NCBI GenBank assembly: GCA_963989245.1
Contig: OZ022345.1
Span: forward strand, 24,371,196 to 24,435,195
Direction: 5' to 3'
DNA length: 64,000 bases
Origin: Nansenia antarctica
Taxonomy: Eukaryota; Chordata; Actinopteri; Argentiniformes; Microstomatidae
Shown: positions 63,780 through 64,000 of the stretch, in pieces
How positions within the stretch are numbered: position 1 is the first letter of the stretch
Layout: every line of letters begins with the position of its first letter
Notes under the pieces: generated by a model
What the model was told of the DNA's origin: nothing
Databases searched by the model: none
What the model saw: the letters and a program-made list of their open reading frames with translations, nothing else
Translations under genes and position numbers: made by a program

Positions 63780-63958
63780 TGATCAGTTGTACCACAATGG
63801 TGTTGTCCTCCTTTTCTAATTCGCTGCCATATTTTCACAATATCCTCCATGTTTAGTTTCTTCCCACACTGGACGTAGCACTGGCGCATGTCGTCATGAC
63901 CAGAACAAGCAGAAGCATCCATCATTGCCCAGATGGGGAGTTCACAGTGCAGGGAATC
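63780..63958 (-). CDS. Upstream exon of the hAT-derived gene
   Basis: A 179-bp open exon with an acceptor TTATTCGTAG| (AG 63960-63959) and a consensus donor GATCA|GTAAGT (63779). It encodes DSLHCELPIWAMMDASACSG, then HDDMRQCYVQCGKKL and MEDIVKIWQRIRKGG, Cys- and His-containing. I recognise no domain. The phase (2) matches the acidic exon downstream. The gene continues beyond the right edge of the window. Confidence 0.5.
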
Positions 63959-64000
63959 CTACGAATAAAGATGATCAAAATATTAAAACAAGAGTGAAGA

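Overview
The window looks like repeat-rich intergenic and intronic DNA from a ray-finned (teleost) fish. This rests on a five-exon, two-cysteine fish-type type I interferon gene, a fish-style acidic-exon plus C2H2 zinc-finger gene, and the transposon content: fish L2-like LINE tails, tRNA SINEs, Ty3/gypsy and BEL/Pao LTR elements, and many hAT elements. Introns, GT-AG splice sites and long CA and GATA microsatellites rule out a prokaryote. The species cannot be named from the sequence.

Layout. 1-1027: 3' part of a hAT-transposase-derived gene broken by a tRNA SINE. 2755-4456 (minus): a complete type I interferon gene of 193 codons, with an IRF/NF-kB/TATA promoter at 4653-4718 and an AU-rich 3' region. 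4858-10292: a young Ty3/gypsy element (LTRs differ at one base) inserted between the arms of an inverted duplication of the interferon promoter. 10.3-19.4 kb: LINE material, including a full-length L2-like copy whose reading frame is intact but whose reverse transcriptase lacks a catalytic aspartate. 21.8-22.8 kb and 53.4-53.7 kb (minus): two phase-compatible exons of one probable zinc-finger gene, separated by a 30.6-kb intron packed with transposons. These include a gypsy element (24760-31172), an L2 element (31608-34050) and a deep nest at 35.6-46.5 kb. 54.6-64 kb (minus): exons of a decayed hAT-derived gene, one split by a hAT that itself carries a hAT.

The most notable object is at 37466-43645 (minus). 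It is a BEL/Pao-type LTR retrotransposon with two apparently identical 1049-bp LTRs, a 5-bp target duplication and a tRNA-Tyr-type primer site. Its single 1338-codon frame runs gag, zinc knuckles, protease, then a spliced cDNA of the host splicing factor PRPF40A (two WW domains, FF1, FF3), then the C-terminal pol domain. The PRPF40A segment takes the place of reverse transcriptase, RNase H and the integrase core, so the element resembles a gene-transducing, helper-dependent retroelement. It lies inside a hAT transposon, inside a long-terminal-inverted-repeat element, inside the zinc-finger intron.

A second theme is a non-autonomous hAT-like family (ends CAGTGTTTCCTC, 5-bp target duplications) with three copies at 26035-27740, 44659-46254 and 58513-59433. 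The first cuts a gypsy integrase frame cleanly.
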